64,000 nucleotides of DNA from Antedon bifida (lineage: Eukaryota > Echinodermata > Crinoidea > Comatulida > Antedonidae), in assembly GCA_963402885.1 (NCBI GenBank), contig OY727098.1, positions 19,702,717-19,766,716 on the forward strand, given 5' to 3'. The translations under genes and the position numbers were made by a program. Below, one piece after another: positions 23,422 to 34,080 of this stretch (positions within the stretch are counted from its first letter, which is position 1; every line of letters starts with the position of its first letter). Under the pieces are notes generated by a model. It was given only the letters and a program-made list of their open reading frames with translations. It did no database searches and was not told the origin of the DNA.

Positions 23422-24378
23422 ATGGCATCATTATTCAAAGGAAAGAGACTTCTACGAACCAATGGAGAAGCCATTTTGGATACAGATGCCATATTGGATG
23501 GTAAGGTGATAGGCGTTTACTTCTCAGCCAGTTGGTGTCCACCATGTCGTCAATTTACACCCGTTCTTGCTAATCTATATCAAGAAATTAAAGACAAGAA
23601 ATATCCATTTGAAGTAGTGTTTGTGTCAGTTAATGAAGATTCTGAACAATTGAAGCAATATCTTATTGAAGATCATGCTGATTGGCTGCACTTGCCATTT
23701 ACAAGTCCTTTCACAAAGTATTTACTGTTTTTGTCTTTACAGCTTATAATGTGTCTTAGTACAGTATGTAAGACCTAAACCATTAAAAAAGCACGGGTTG
23801 ATCGAACGTTATCAGTCAACAAAAGCCTAGTCTGTTGTCGCGTGTTGGGTGGGTGCTCATTCACTCACTCACTGTGTAATAAAAATGAATGCGCATTGTA
23901 TATAAAGAAACTCCACTCTCTCAAGCTTGTTGTATAGTATAAATTAATTTATTTTATAGCTCCATGATGCTACTAACACTTTATATTATCTAACCAACAA
24001 TAACACATGCTATTATCTGCTACTTTGCTTAATTGATACCTACAATTTCTTAAAGAAAGTAGCAGAACATATTTAATGGTATACAAGATTTTATTATAAT
24101 ATTGCATTATTATAAGATTTAAGTGGTCATATTTAAATAGTTTTAATAATACTGTATTTAATTGTTTTGTTGTTTATTACAGTGAACTAACAGAATTGTT
24201 TCATATACAAGCTATTCCAAAACTGATCATCTTGAAACCTTCTGGAGAAGTGATCACAACCCTTGGACGTAAAATGATACAGGAGAAAGGAAGTGTTTGC
24301 ATTCGTAGTTGGCTAGAAGCTGCTGGAACTACTACAACCAGATATGAAGAAAAAAAGAAAGATGCTGTGGTTGAATGA
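23422..24378 (+). CDS. Nucleoredoxin-like protein 2 / tryparedoxin-like (copy 1)
   Basis: Two exons, 23422-23717 and 24183-24378, encode 163 residues (human NXNL2 has 156). The fold is thioredoxin-like: VIGVYFSASWCPPCRQFTP carries the redox motif WCPPC at residues 38-42. FEVVFVSVNEDSEQ follows, and IQAIPKLIILKPSGEVIT includes the cis-proline loop. The junction restores PFTNELTELF across intron 1. Human NXNL2 has a degenerate active site, but both cysteines are present here, so disulphide oxidoreductase activity is plausible. The start ATGGCA at 23422 fits family length. A C-terminal tail of KKK residues closes the protein. Identical to copy 2. Confidence 0.92.
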
Positions 24379-24395
24379 ATGGTTCTTTTTATAGA

Positions 24396-24504
24396 GAAAA
24401 TAATTCAGAAGAAAGGAAATGTTTGTATTCATAGTTGGCTAGAAGCTGCTGGAACTACTGCAACCAGATATGAAGAAAAAAAGAAAGATGCTGTGATTGA
24501 ATGA
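24396..24504 (+). pseudogene. Duplicated remnant of the NXNL2-like terminal exon (unit 1)
   Basis: Directly after the stop codon, about 110 bp repeats the end of the coding exon with a period of 126 bp. GTTGGCTAGAAGCTGCTGGA at 24308 recurs at 24434, through AAAAAGAAAGATGCTGTG and a second in-phase stop. A few substitutions have accumulated. It would be transcribed as 3' UTR. Because both large units carry it, this small duplication predates the 4-kb duplication. Confidence 0.85.
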
Positions 24505-24599
24505 ATGGTTCTTTGGCCTAAAGAGAGAAGTCTAAGATAATAGTACTTAATAGTTTAGTAATACTATCGCTTCGGGAATTTGTATTCAAAGTTTCCAAC

Positions 24600-26040
24600 T
24601 GAAAATAGTATCTCTGTGATTGCAAAAAAAACTTATAGCATTGATGAGCAAGTGGAATGGTTTATTATTGTAGCTTCTAAGCTGAAATTAGATGAAAGTC
24701 TCAAAAGGAAAAGATTGGGACCTTATCTCGCTTATAAGGCTACTAAATAATTCCATCAAAGAGGTTTGTTCAATCTATTGACTGCATGTACTGAACATTA
24801 TTCAGTGGCGATTGACAACATTTATAGAAAAATTGGTCAGAGAGTCTAGAGATTTGTGGCAGCGGTAGGTGATGATCAATGGTTACTTCAGTAAGACCTT
24901 CAGTAAGACAGAGATGCACACTACTGTATGATGTTCCTCGCCAACTTTATAAAGAAAAGAGGTGTGTGAAGCAGCAACTGCAATTAGATGAAGCCTTTAA
25001 TAAGATAAAATAGTATGTAAAACAAATAGTTAATTCAGCAGACTGGGCACAAAAAGTATGTAAAATTGGTTTAATTTATTGATATGATTATTTATCTATA
25101 GATTCAAATCCACCATAAAACAAACAGTTGAATTTTACAGTAGACTTTTCCAACATCAACCACCATTTTGTGTCAACTCAAGTTCTGTCTAATAGTTCTC
25201 CAGACAGTTACTCACTTTAAACACTTTGGTCTAGAATAAAGGTGTCTGGCTTGGCTAAATGCATACTATAAATTATCTGAATTTATTTATTTTTAATTTT
25301 GCCTTAGCAGATCATTTTTTTGTAGCCAGACCCAAAAAAGTGACATTGCATAATTCTGCCCAATTAACTGACAAAGTTTGACAACTACAATTAGTTTAAA
25401 AGAGAGTTGACATTTTATTTCAAGCAATGTTATAAATTGATGTAAAGCGCTGTTGATTATGATAGAAATGTGTGGTAATGTTAACTTTGGGAATTATCAG
25501 GTTTTTTTTAACCTGCCACTTCAGTCTTTAAAAAACTGTTTGTTCACTGTTGTAACAAATTGTTTGTACAGGAAGGAATGAATCTTTATAGATAACCACT
25601 TCTTTCACTATTAAGTGTAACTTTGTATAAATTCTTCATGGAACTTCACCATCATTTGGTTGAACAAATAGTTTTCTCATAATATTCAAAGCTATCAATT
25701 TTATAAACCATGCAATACTAACAATTTCCTGTTTTCAATACAAGCGCAGACTTATTTTGATAAACTTGCGATGTTCACTCTACTGTAACTATCAATAAAT
25801 ACCATCAGCATCTTGAATTCCATTGAATAGAACTAAATTTGGTCCAAAGTTATTGGATGAGAAGTTTCCAAGTTACTTCTAACAACAAGACAAGTGTTCG
25901 TTTAGGTGGCTATATCATCTGTCATCTATATCAGCTGTATCATCTGTTGATGGTTCTCTATTGCACTCCATTTGTCTGTCTGTGACAATAACAATACCCT
26001 TTTCCTTCTGATGACGAGTGTATAGTAATTCACGTGGTCT
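24600..26040. other. Non-coding or decayed part of unit 1
   Basis: No intact frame is present. Between about 24640 and 24890 a plus-strand reading (LKRKRLGPYLAYKATK and on) is interrupted by several stops and may be a dead coding fragment of unknown origin. The rest is AT-rich. The identical stretch in unit 2 is at 28716-30156. Confidence 0.35.
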
Positions 26041-26060
26041 TTCTATCACCAAGAAATGGT

Positions 26061-26100
26061 GATGTTAGGAACTTCTGGGCCTCTGCCTTTCTGTATTGTT
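26061..26100 (-). pseudogene. Truncated copy of a coiled-coil terminal exon (unit 1)
   Basis: This segment matches the last codons and stop of the minus-strand reading at 30177-30293. It is cut at 26100 where unit 1 loses the 2.1-kb block. Only the C-terminal few residues remain. Confidence 0.4.
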
Positions 26101-26639
26101 TATACATTGTTTATGTGTTGTGTTGATTTAGGAAACCTATGTGAGGTAAAATTGATAATTATCTTTATCCTAAATACATATGATGATGTAATCAACATAT
26201 CAACACATTTTTGTTTTCTTCTCCCATTTGTTTTCCCATTTTGATTTTTAATAAATGCTTACTGTATACAGTACAGTAGTATCATTGATTTATGATCTGA
26301 AAAATACTGGTTTTCAATAAACTGCAATGAGATTCACATCAAATTGTATTTGTTTAATTTCTAATATTTGTTTGACACTAACCAGGAGCATATTTCTCCA
26401 TTTTATAACCCACCATAAGAAAATAATTATTATTCTGATATATAATGTATATTTATTTATACTGTATATTTATTTATATATTGCATTGCATCAAGCACTT
26501 TAGTAATCAAGTTTACTACATACTTTATGCCTTTTTTATAGATTGTTTGTATGTGCCTATGGAAAGTTCTTTTTGTTCATTATGTACACAGCGACTTATG
26601 ACAAATGACTTGTGACAAATGAAGAAATTCTAAAAATCA

Positions 26640-26695
26640 AACTTTTTTCAGAGAGATGTAATAAGCCGGCTTATTACATCTCTCTGAAAAAAGTT
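26640..26695. repeat. Perfect 56-bp palindrome (unit 2)
   Basis: Exact copy of the palindrome at 22524-22579, offset by 4116 bp, with the same one-mismatch extension on both sides. Confidence 0.95.
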
Positions 26696-27050
26696 CGATT
26701 TTCCTGACGTGGTGGGCGCTATACAATTTTTTATTTTACTATTAAAGATTTTACTTTCTTTTTTTATGAGGGCGTTGTTCATAAAATCATTTTTAAAAAG
26801 CGTTCCATATTTTCGATCGATTATTCGATTTGTCACTACTTCGATCGTCACACATGGCGCGCATGGCAACAACAAACAATTCCAAAACTGGCTAGGCCTA
26901 GAACTTTTCAAATGTTACGTTAACAAATATTAGTTTAAGGTATTCATGATTCACACTTCGCACTCAACTATCTTGGAATTCATGCATCGATCCTAACACT
27001 GATTAATATTAATAATTAAACCCTAATTAAACTGTTTAAGAAAAAATCAA

Positions 27051-27446
27051 TAACTAGGGCCTAGCTAGCTAGCTAGGGCTAGGCCTAGGCCTACCTGGTT
27101 AGGGCCTAGGCTATCTAAAAGGTAGGTAGGTAGGTAGGTAGGCCTATAGTGTAGTGCCTTGGCTAGGCTACTACTAGTCTAGGCTAGTAGGTGGGACTAG
27201 CTAAGCCTAAGGTAGACTTCTTAGGGCCTAACACTACAGCGCCCTCTACGCTGTGTCAGCAGAGTTTGCTCATTTGCAGATGTTTAATTAATACTAGGGC
27301 CTAGGCCTATATTATATTAATTAATTACTAGGAGGCCTATTATTAATAGTATGTGCAAGTTGGCCAAGTATTTTCCCTGTGCTGGGCTCATCGGCACTTG
27401 ATTCGGTCACACTACTAGGACTAGGGGGCCCTAGGCCTACCTCGTT
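27051..27446. repeat. TAGGCC/CTAG-rich tract upstream of NXNL2-like gene (unit 2)
   Basis: Copy of the tract at 22935-23330, with the single T/C change at 27232. It includes the (TAGG)n run at 27121-27144. Confidence 0.85.
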
Positions 27447-27537
27447 GGCGTCGCTAGCTGGCTATTGCACATTTTTTTTAAACTTGTTTTAAAAATGTTT
27501 TTTCTCTTTTTATATTAGGGCTTATATACAGTAAATC

Positions 27538-28494
27538 ATGGCATCATTATTCAAAGGAAAGAGACTTCTACGAACCAATGGAGAAGCCATTTTGGATACA
27601 GATGCCATATTGGATGGTAAGGTGATAGGCGTTTACTTCTCAGCCAGTTGGTGTCCACCATGTCGTCAATTTACACCCGTTCTTGCTAATCTATATCAAG
27701 AAATTAAAGACAAGAAATATCCATTTGAAGTAGTGTTTGTGTCAGTTAATGAAGATTCTGAACAATTGAAGCAATATCTTATTGAAGATCATGCTGATTG
27801 GCTGCACTTGCCATTTACAAGTCCTTTCACAAAGTATTTACTGTTTTTGTCTTTACAGCTTATAATGTGTCTTAGTACAGTATGTAAGACCTAAACCATT
27901 AAAAAAGCACGGGTTGATCGAACGTTATCAGTCAACAAAAGCCTAGTCTGTTGTCGCGTGTTGGGTGGGTGCTCATTCACTCACTCACTGTGTAATAAAA
28001 ATGAATGCGCATTGTATATAAAGAAACTCCACTCTCTCAAGCTTGTTGTATAGTATAAATTAATTTATTTTATAGCTCCATGATGCTACTAACACTTTAT
28101 ATTATCTAACCAACAATAACACATGCTATTATCTGCTACTTTGCTTAATTGATACCTACAATTTCTTAAAGAAAGTAGCAGAACATATTTAATGGTATAC
28201 AAGATTTTATTATAATATTGCATTATTATAAGATTTAAGTGGTCATATTTAAATAGTTTTAATAATACTGTATTTAATTGTTTTGTTGTTTATTACAGTG
28301 AACTAACAGAATTGTTTCATATACAAGCTATTCCAAAACTGATCATCTTGAAACCTTCTGGAGAAGTGATCACAACCCTTGGACGTAAAATGATACAGGA
28401 GAAAGGAAGTGTTTGCATTCGTAGTTGGCTAGAAGCTGCTGGAACTACTACAACCAGATATGAAGAAAAAAAGAAAGATGCTGTGGTTGAATGA
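27538..28494 (+). CDS. Nucleoredoxin-like protein 2 / tryparedoxin-like (copy 2)
   Basis: Exons 27538-27833 and 28299-28494 give the same 163-residue protein as copy 1, with WCPPC at residues 38-42 and the AIPKL cis-proline loop. I saw no difference in coding sequence, the intron or the 400 bp upstream other than one substitution. Both copies therefore look equally functional and should be regulated alike. If the duplication is an assembly artefact, these are one gene. Confidence 0.9.
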
Positions 28495-28511
28495 ATGGTT
28501 CTTTTTATAGA

Positions 28512-28620
28512 GAAAATAATTCAGAAGAAAGGAAATGTTTGTATTCATAGTTGGCTAGAAGCTGCTGGAACTACTGCAACCAGATATGAAGAAAAAAAGA
28601 AAGATGCTGTGATTGAATGA
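28512..28620 (+). pseudogene. Duplicated remnant of the NXNL2-like terminal exon (unit 2)
   Basis: Same 126-bp-period repeat of the terminal exon as in unit 1 (offset 4116 bp), with the same substitutions (GTGATTGAATGA versus GTGGTTGAATGA in the real exon). Confidence 0.85.
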
Positions 28621-30176
28621 ATGGTTCTTTGGCCTAAAGAGAGAAGTCTAAGATAATAGTACTTAATAGTTTAGTAATACTATCGCTTCGGGAATTTGTA
28701 TTCAAAGTTTCCAACTGAAAATAGTATCTCTGTGATTGCAAAAAAAACTTATAGCATTGATGAGCAAGTGGAATGGTTTATTATTGTAGCTTCTAAGCTG
28801 AAATTAGATGAAAGTCTCAAAAGGAAAAGATTGGGACCTTATCTCGCTTATAAGGCTACTAAATAATTCCATCAAAGAGGTTTGTTCAATCTATTGACTG
28901 CATGTACTGAACATTATTCAGTGGCGATTGACAACATTTATAGAAAAATTGGTCAGAGAGTCTAGAGATTTGTGGCAGCGGTAGGTGATGATCAATGGTT
29001 ACTTCAGTAAGACCTTCAGTAAGACAGAGATGCACACTACTGTATGATGTTCCTCGCCAACTTTATAAAGAAAAGAGGTGTGTGAAGCAGCAACTGCAAT
29101 TAGATGAAGCCTTTAATAAGATAAAATAGTATGTAAAACAAATAGTTAATTCAGCAGACTGGGCACAAAAAGTATGTAAAATTGGTTTAATTTATTGATA
29201 TGATTATTTATCTATAGATTCAAATCCACCATAAAACAAACAGTTGAATTTTACAGTAGACTTTTCCAACATCAACCACCATTTTGTGTCAACTCAAGTT
29301 CTGTCTAATAGTTCTCCAGACAGTTACTCACTTTAAACACTTTGGTCTAGAATAAAGGTGTCTGGCTTGGCTAAATGCATACTATAAATTATCTGAATTT
29401 ATTTATTTTTAATTTTGCCTTAGCAGATCATTTTTTTGTAGCCAGACCCAAAAAAGTGACATTGCATAATTCTGCCCAATTAACTGACAAAGTTTGACAA
29501 CTACAATTAGTTTAAAAGAGAGTTGACATTTTATTTCAAGCAATGTTATAAATTGATGTAAAGCGCTGTTGATTATGATAGAAATGTGTGGTAATGTTAA
29601 CTTTGGGAATTATCAGGTTTTTTTTAACCTGCCACTTCAGTCTTTAAAAAACTGTTTGTTCACTGTTGTAACAAATTGTTTGTACAGGAAGGAATGAATC
29701 TTTATAGATAACCACTTCTTTCACTATTAAGTGTAACTTTGTATAAATTCTTCATGGAACTTCACCATCATTTGGTTGAACAAATAGTTTTCTCATAATA
29801 TTCAAAGCTATCAATTTTATAAACCATGCAATACTAACAATTTCCTGTTTTCAATACAAGCGCAGACTTATTTTGATAAACTTGCGATGTTCACTCTACT
29901 GTAACTATCAATAAATACCATCAGCATCTTGAATTCCATTGAATAGAACTAAATTTGGTCCAAAGTTATTGGATGAGAAGTTTCCAAGTTACTTCTAACA
30001 ACAAGACAAGTGTTCGTTTAGGTGGCTATATCATCTGTCATCTATATCAGCTGTATCATCTGTTGATGGTTCTCTATTGCACTCCATTTGTCTGTCTGTG
30101 ACAATAACAATACCCTTTTCCTTCTGATGACGAGTGTATAGTAATTCACGTGGTCTTTCTATCACCAAGAAATGGT

Positions 30177-30293
30177 GATGTTAGGAACTTCTGGGCCTCT
30201 GCCTTTCTGTATTGTTGTCTCCCTTCATCAGCATGTTGTGGTGTTCAATGTATTGCTGTAGCCTTTTCTGTTGCTTTTCCAGAATGTGTACAC
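30177..30293 (-). CDS. Candidate terminal exon of an unidentified coiled-coil protein
   Basis: On the minus strand an open stretch reads LEKQQKRLQQYIEHHNMLMK and ends RPRSS-stop. The heptad-like spacing of hydrophobic residues and the many Lys/Gln/Glu suggest a coiled coil. An acceptor-like CAG lies upstream, but its phase does not match the other exons found at 32098-33432, so membership in that gene is unproven. Unit 1 keeps only its last codons. Confidence 0.3.
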
Positions 30294-30519
30294 TTTGCTA
30301 CTGGCAGATCCAGCATAAATCTGATGGTATGCAATTTGGCTGAGCAATAAATTGTTCCATATTTTTGGAAAGTTGGTATAAATAAATTATTATTATTAAA
30401 TAATTTTTCCTGCTTCAAATTACTAATCCTACACAACCGATAGAATATACGTCACTGCGAACAGAATTGCAGACACCGTAAAAATATTTTTCTGCCGCGA
30501 CTTCTCGGTGATTTGAAAG

Positions 30520-30855
30520 TTAGCTGGGTATTTTTTCTTGGGTGTCGTAGGGTGCTGGCCATTCAGAAGTCTGATAGCTTCGCTCTGTAGCAGGCACATT
30601 GCGGTGGATAAGGATGTTTCTTGCTGCTACGTCATTATGGAGAATTCTTCGTTGGTGCATGATGTTGAGGTCAATGATAACCTCTTTTGTCATGAATATG
30701 CAATCAAGCTCACTCAATGATGGATGTCCAGTTCGCAATACTTTCAGTGCTGTTGTACTTGATAGGGTAAGAGTATTCCCCAACGCACTCCTGCAACATG
30801 CATTGGCTTGGAGAAAGATGGCCAAGACACGAGGCCCTGAATGTTGGTCACTCAA
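30520..30855 (-). pseudogene. Tyrosine-kinase domain fragment (decayed), copy 1
   Basis: The minus-strand open frame contains TTALKVLRTGHPSL, resembling the VAIK strand and following helix of tyrosine kinases. Then MHQRRILHNDVAARNILIHR matches the catalytic loop HRDLAARNxL, but with Asn in place of Arg in HRD. The glycine loop, the DFG motif and most of the domain are missing. A second, shorter copy of the catalytic-loop segment is at 31986-32085. The catalytic Asp is kept, yet the fragment lacks enough domain to fold. Confidence 0.6.
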
Positions 30856-30954
30856 CTACTCTCTAGGTATTTTTCCTTTGGTGTCGTAGGGTGCTCATTT
30901 TTGCAGTCTATTCGTTCAGTCGTGACAACGCGAGCGCTCTAGGCCTAACAATCG

Positions 30955-31290
30955 AACATTTAGAAAAGCTACGCTATTGCGTTTTTCCCATGCAGTGCCT
31001 GTCCCTCTTGAGGTTTGCCTGGCACTGAACTTTTTTGCAAGTGGTATGTTCCAGTACGTGTTAGCGCATAGCTTCGGATTGTCTCAACCGTTAGCCAGAT
31101 AATCAAGCAAGTCACGGTGACTTGCTTATGAGGCGTCATATCATTTTCCAGATGGATAGGGAAAATCAAATCTATATTCAACACTTTTTTAGAAAATACA
31201 GGTTTCCTAATATTCTTGGTGCGATAGATGGCAATCATGACACTTTCTATACTCTCTCTGAGCGAGCATCTTGCATCCACTGATAATATG
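30955..31290 (+). pseudogene. PIF/Harbinger transposase remnant
   Basis: Pieces in different plus-strand frames resemble Harbinger nucleases. Near 31200 the phrase FPNILGAIDGNH matches the family's conserved FPxxxGAIDGTH-type block containing a catalytic aspartate. Upstream there are traces of the LxxxxALxFxASGxxQ helix region. Stops and frameshifts separate the pieces. It lies opposite a SANT/Myb-like fragment at 31690-31860, the usual second protein of Harbinger elements. Confidence 0.65.
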
Positions 31291-31319
31291 TCTTACACTA
31301 CAGTTTCACATTCGTTCTT

Positions 31320-31390
31320 AAATAATAATAATAATAGTCAGTTCTTATATAGCGCATATAAGCAGGCTCTCAATGCGCTTTACATCAAAA
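31320..31390 (+). repeat. Short dispersed repeat with (AAT)n and TAGCGC words
   Basis: (AAT)n, TTCTTATATAGCGCATATAA and CAATGCGCTTTACATCAA. Related to the copy at 20727-20800. It interrupts the Harbinger remnant region. Confidence 0.5.
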
Positions 31391-31689
31391 ATAAAAGCAG
31401 GAAATGCTTGTTCTTGAGCAGCTAGTATCAAACCTTCTGTCTCCTTCTTCAAAAAACCATTCCTAAGCCATCTCCATGTAGGGCTTTCTCTTTCCAGCCC
31501 TTGGTTTTCTCCTCTTGCCACCTCTTCTGATAATCTATAAGATTTCCTTTTTCATCTAACACCTTCACCTTTAAAGCAAATTGCAGCATCCACTGTAGTA
31601 TTTTTTCTCTACTCTACAGCTCACTATGTCGGTCGGATGGTTGGTCGATAAACACTAACTCAAATTTGAGCACACGACTGCAGCCATGT

Positions 31690-31860
31690 ATATGGCCTTG
31701 TTTCTTAAGTTCCTCAATACTTCGAGGAACTTTAGATACGGCAGCAACATCCATTGCCACACCCTCCCAAGCCCGTTTTTTTACTGTCCTGTGATTAGGT
31801 TGCTCAAACTGCCGTTTATTACATTTTTTCTTTTACTGCCTCCGTCAAACTATGCTGATA
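31690..31860 (-). pseudogene. SANT/Myb-like fragment of a Harbinger element
   Basis: The minus strand reads KKRAWEGVAMDVAAVSKVPR, then SIEELKKQ. This resembles the Myb/SANT-like trihelix of Harbinger accessory proteins (W-x-x-V...V-x-x-R-S-x-E-E-L-K-K). The reading frame breaks after about 60 codons. Together with the transposase fragment it marks a dead PIF/Harbinger insertion inside the 2.1-kb block unique to unit 2. Confidence 0.5.
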
Positions 31861-31985
31861 TTTCTGACGCTATGAAATTAATGTTTCTTTTTTATTTTTC
31901 ACGTTATGATGCACGCGCTCGCAAATATTATTTGCTGAAAGTATTTCTAGTACGCTTTGCCCATCGATAATTTACTAACTCTATA

Positions 31986-32085
31986 GCATCGTGGTGGATA
32001 AGGATGTTTCTTGCTTCTACGTCATTATGGAGAATTCCTCGCTGGTGCATGATGTTGAGGTCAGTGATAACCTCGTTTCGAATAA
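31986..32085 (-). pseudogene. Tyrosine-kinase catalytic-loop fragment, copy 2
   Basis: About 90 bp is nearly identical to 30600-30690 (GGATAAGGATGTTTCTTGCT and onward), which encodes the HND-VAARN catalytic-loop segment on the minus strand. Flanks differ. Confidence 0.6.
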
Positions 32086-32097
32086 TAAATAAGACAT

Positions 32098-33432
32098 TTA
32101 CTTGTCATTTTCTTTCATTTGGTCCAGTTCTGCATCTTTGAAATACAATTCCTCTTTCACAAGCCTAAAAATAAAGAAAAAATTCACTCTTTTTGCCAGG
32201 ATGTGCTTAACTTCTTATTTTAAGTTATATACCTGTTTGTAAGACACATACTTACTCTGGAAAGGTCATTGTTATAGCACTTTAATTTGCACAACTCTTC
32301 TTTTCCCTTACTTTCTCTTTAAAATGAATTGCAAAACATTGTTTATGTGTTGTGTTGATTTAGGAAACCTATGTGAGGTAAAATTGATAATTATCTTTAT
32401 CCTAAATACATATGATGATGTAATCAACATATCAACACATTTTTGTTTTCTTCTCCCATTTGTTTTCCTCTCCATATATTATAACAATATCAAAACAACA
32501 TATTATGATGACATGATACATTGGTGATATAAATGTTTAATACCAATGCATTTAAAAGCTTATCACATGGATTCATTTGTGTAATAATTTTAGAATTTGA
32601 ACCTATTAAGATAAAAAAGAAGTACAAGAATTTCTTCTTCTTCTTTCATAACTGCATGTTAAGATAAAAGAAGAAAACATCTAGAAATGTGAACTTCTGA
32701 TTTTAAAGACTCCAGGATTGTTCGCATGGGAAAACCACAATCAATCACCTGTGTCAATGGAGGTTGAAAAGGCTTTAATAGAAGCAGTATTTGTTTTTAT
32801 AGTTTTAGTTAATCTCCAACTTCACAACCTTTGATTTAAAATCTTCTTTCATATCACCATGTCTAAAAAGTAAAACGAAACAGTTATTGTTTTTTAACGT
32901 TATTTCCCAAAGGTTTAATTGACTAACTCGAGGCTGTTCAGTTTTTCCACCTGTTGATCCAACTTTGATATTTGTTCCTCTTTGATTTGAATTATTTGAT
33001 CATGTTCAGTCTCTTTTTTTTTTCATTCTGTAACACAAATAGAGATGAAAGTCTAAACGCTGTAAAAATGTTTAAAAAAATGTTTTAGACTTTTACTTTC
33101 AGGCATTTATGTAATCTTAAAAACTCAGCAGGAAAAGAAAGAAGATATTGTTTTAAAATCAAAACAACATTTTTAGTTATTGCTTTTTTGTAATGTATCT
33201 GTTATTTTGCAATGCCATAACATTATTTATTCATCCATCTTTGCCATACATACCTCATGTTAAATAATCCTACTGTATAAGATCTGTTCGTTTTGAAGTA
33301 GTTCCAACCTAGACAAAAACAATAACATTAATTTGATTATTCCAATCTAAGTACAAACCTGTCTCTATTTTATTTCTCCCATGATTATCAAGTAATTTAT
33401 CATAGAAATCAATATCAAACAACTTTTCGAGG
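32098..33432 (-). CDS. Unidentified coiled-coil protein, 3' exons (possible frameshift)
   Basis: Four minus-strand exons with AG/GT borders: 33359-33432, 33254-33308, 32928-33027 and 32098-32164. They read EKLFDIDFYDKLLDNHGRNK, then GWNYFKTNRSYTVGLFNM, then a heptad-rich stretch (IIQIKEEQISKLDQQVEKLN), then LVKEELYFKDAELDQMKE and a stop. Exons 1 to 3 are in phase at the borders. Exon 3, however, starts ATG followed by ten A residues, one too many for the coiled-coil frame; nine would be in frame. This is either a homopolymer error or a real frameshift. The 5' end was not found. The family was not recognised. An alternative donor GTAAAT in the last exon could extend the gene leftward. Confidence 0.38.
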
Positions 33433-33822
33433 CTAGACAACTCAGTCAGCGATTAAGGAAGACATACTGAGCATGCCCAGAAACATGACCATGTGCGGGA
33501 TGTTTTAGTTCTAACTATAATGCGTCCTCAAATTTCCATGTATTTATCAACACTTAAATCATAAAATGTTTAGTGGAATTTTCTTCTGACTCAATTTTTT
33601 CTTCAGTTAAACCATAATTTCATGCTCTGCTATTCAGGCGTATGGCCTGCTTTGAACACTCTAATTTTTTCAAAGTTTTTTCTGATTTTACTAGGCTGTT
33701 TTCTTTTTCTTCCTTCAAGCTGCAACAGCAAATGTATTTATTTTTACTAAAGCTTACCCTGATTAAGTATGTTGGCTATGGTTTTAACGTTATGAAATTT
33801 AAATGGAAAAACCTTACTGTAT

Positions 33823-34030
33823 TGTTAGCAACAGACTAGTCGGTACTTTACTACCATGCTCGACGTAGATACTCTAACTGATTCATAACAACTATGTGAA
33901 CACTTTTTAAAACTTGTTTGAATACAACGCACACGACCAACATAAGCATACGTTCTTAATCTGATATGCGTAAACATAATAATGCATCGTTACGTAATAC
34001 ATGTAATAACGCTTAACCTTAAATACAACA
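33823..34030 (-). mobile_element. Putative LTR of a BEL/Pao retrotransposon
   Basis: On the minus strand a purine-rich GGGGGAGGA (34031-34039) directly precedes TGTTGTATTTAAGG, the layout of a polypurine tract followed by a 3' LTR. The far end is placed at 33823 only because TGTTAGC there gives a TG...CA boundary when read on the plus strand. No second LTR is seen. The LTR length is therefore tentative. Confidence 0.4.
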
Positions 34031-34080
34031 TCCTCCCCCGGATGAGAAACTCTCATTATTAAAACTAAATAAAATGTAAA

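Larger units (their letters stand above)
22129..26241. repeat. Tandem duplication, unit 1 (4.1 kb)
   Basis: From TGATTTTTAATAAATG at 22129 the sequence matches unit 2 starting at 26242. Only two differences were noticed: a 3-bp ATT indel near 22313/26429 and a T/C change at 23116/27232. The match runs to 26100. Unit 1 then jumps (filler TAT) to sequence equal to 32336-32468, skipping 2.1 kb present in unit 2. Each unit contains a palindrome, a TAGGCC tract and a complete NXNL2-like gene. Confidence 0.95.
26242..32468. repeat. Tandem duplication, unit 2 (6.2 kb, includes 2.1 kb absent from unit 1)
   Basis: 26242-30216 matches unit 1, and 32336-32468 matches the end of unit 1 (26104-26236). 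The intervening 30217-32335 has no counterpart there. Near-identity means the duplication is very young, or that two haplotypes were joined in assembly. Confidence 0.93.

Noticed and set aside
32829-32862. Possible extra exon (HGDMKEDFKSK) of the coiled-coil gene
   Set aside because: It joins exon 3 in phase, but the following exon then loses its coiled-coil frame; skipping it keeps the frame.
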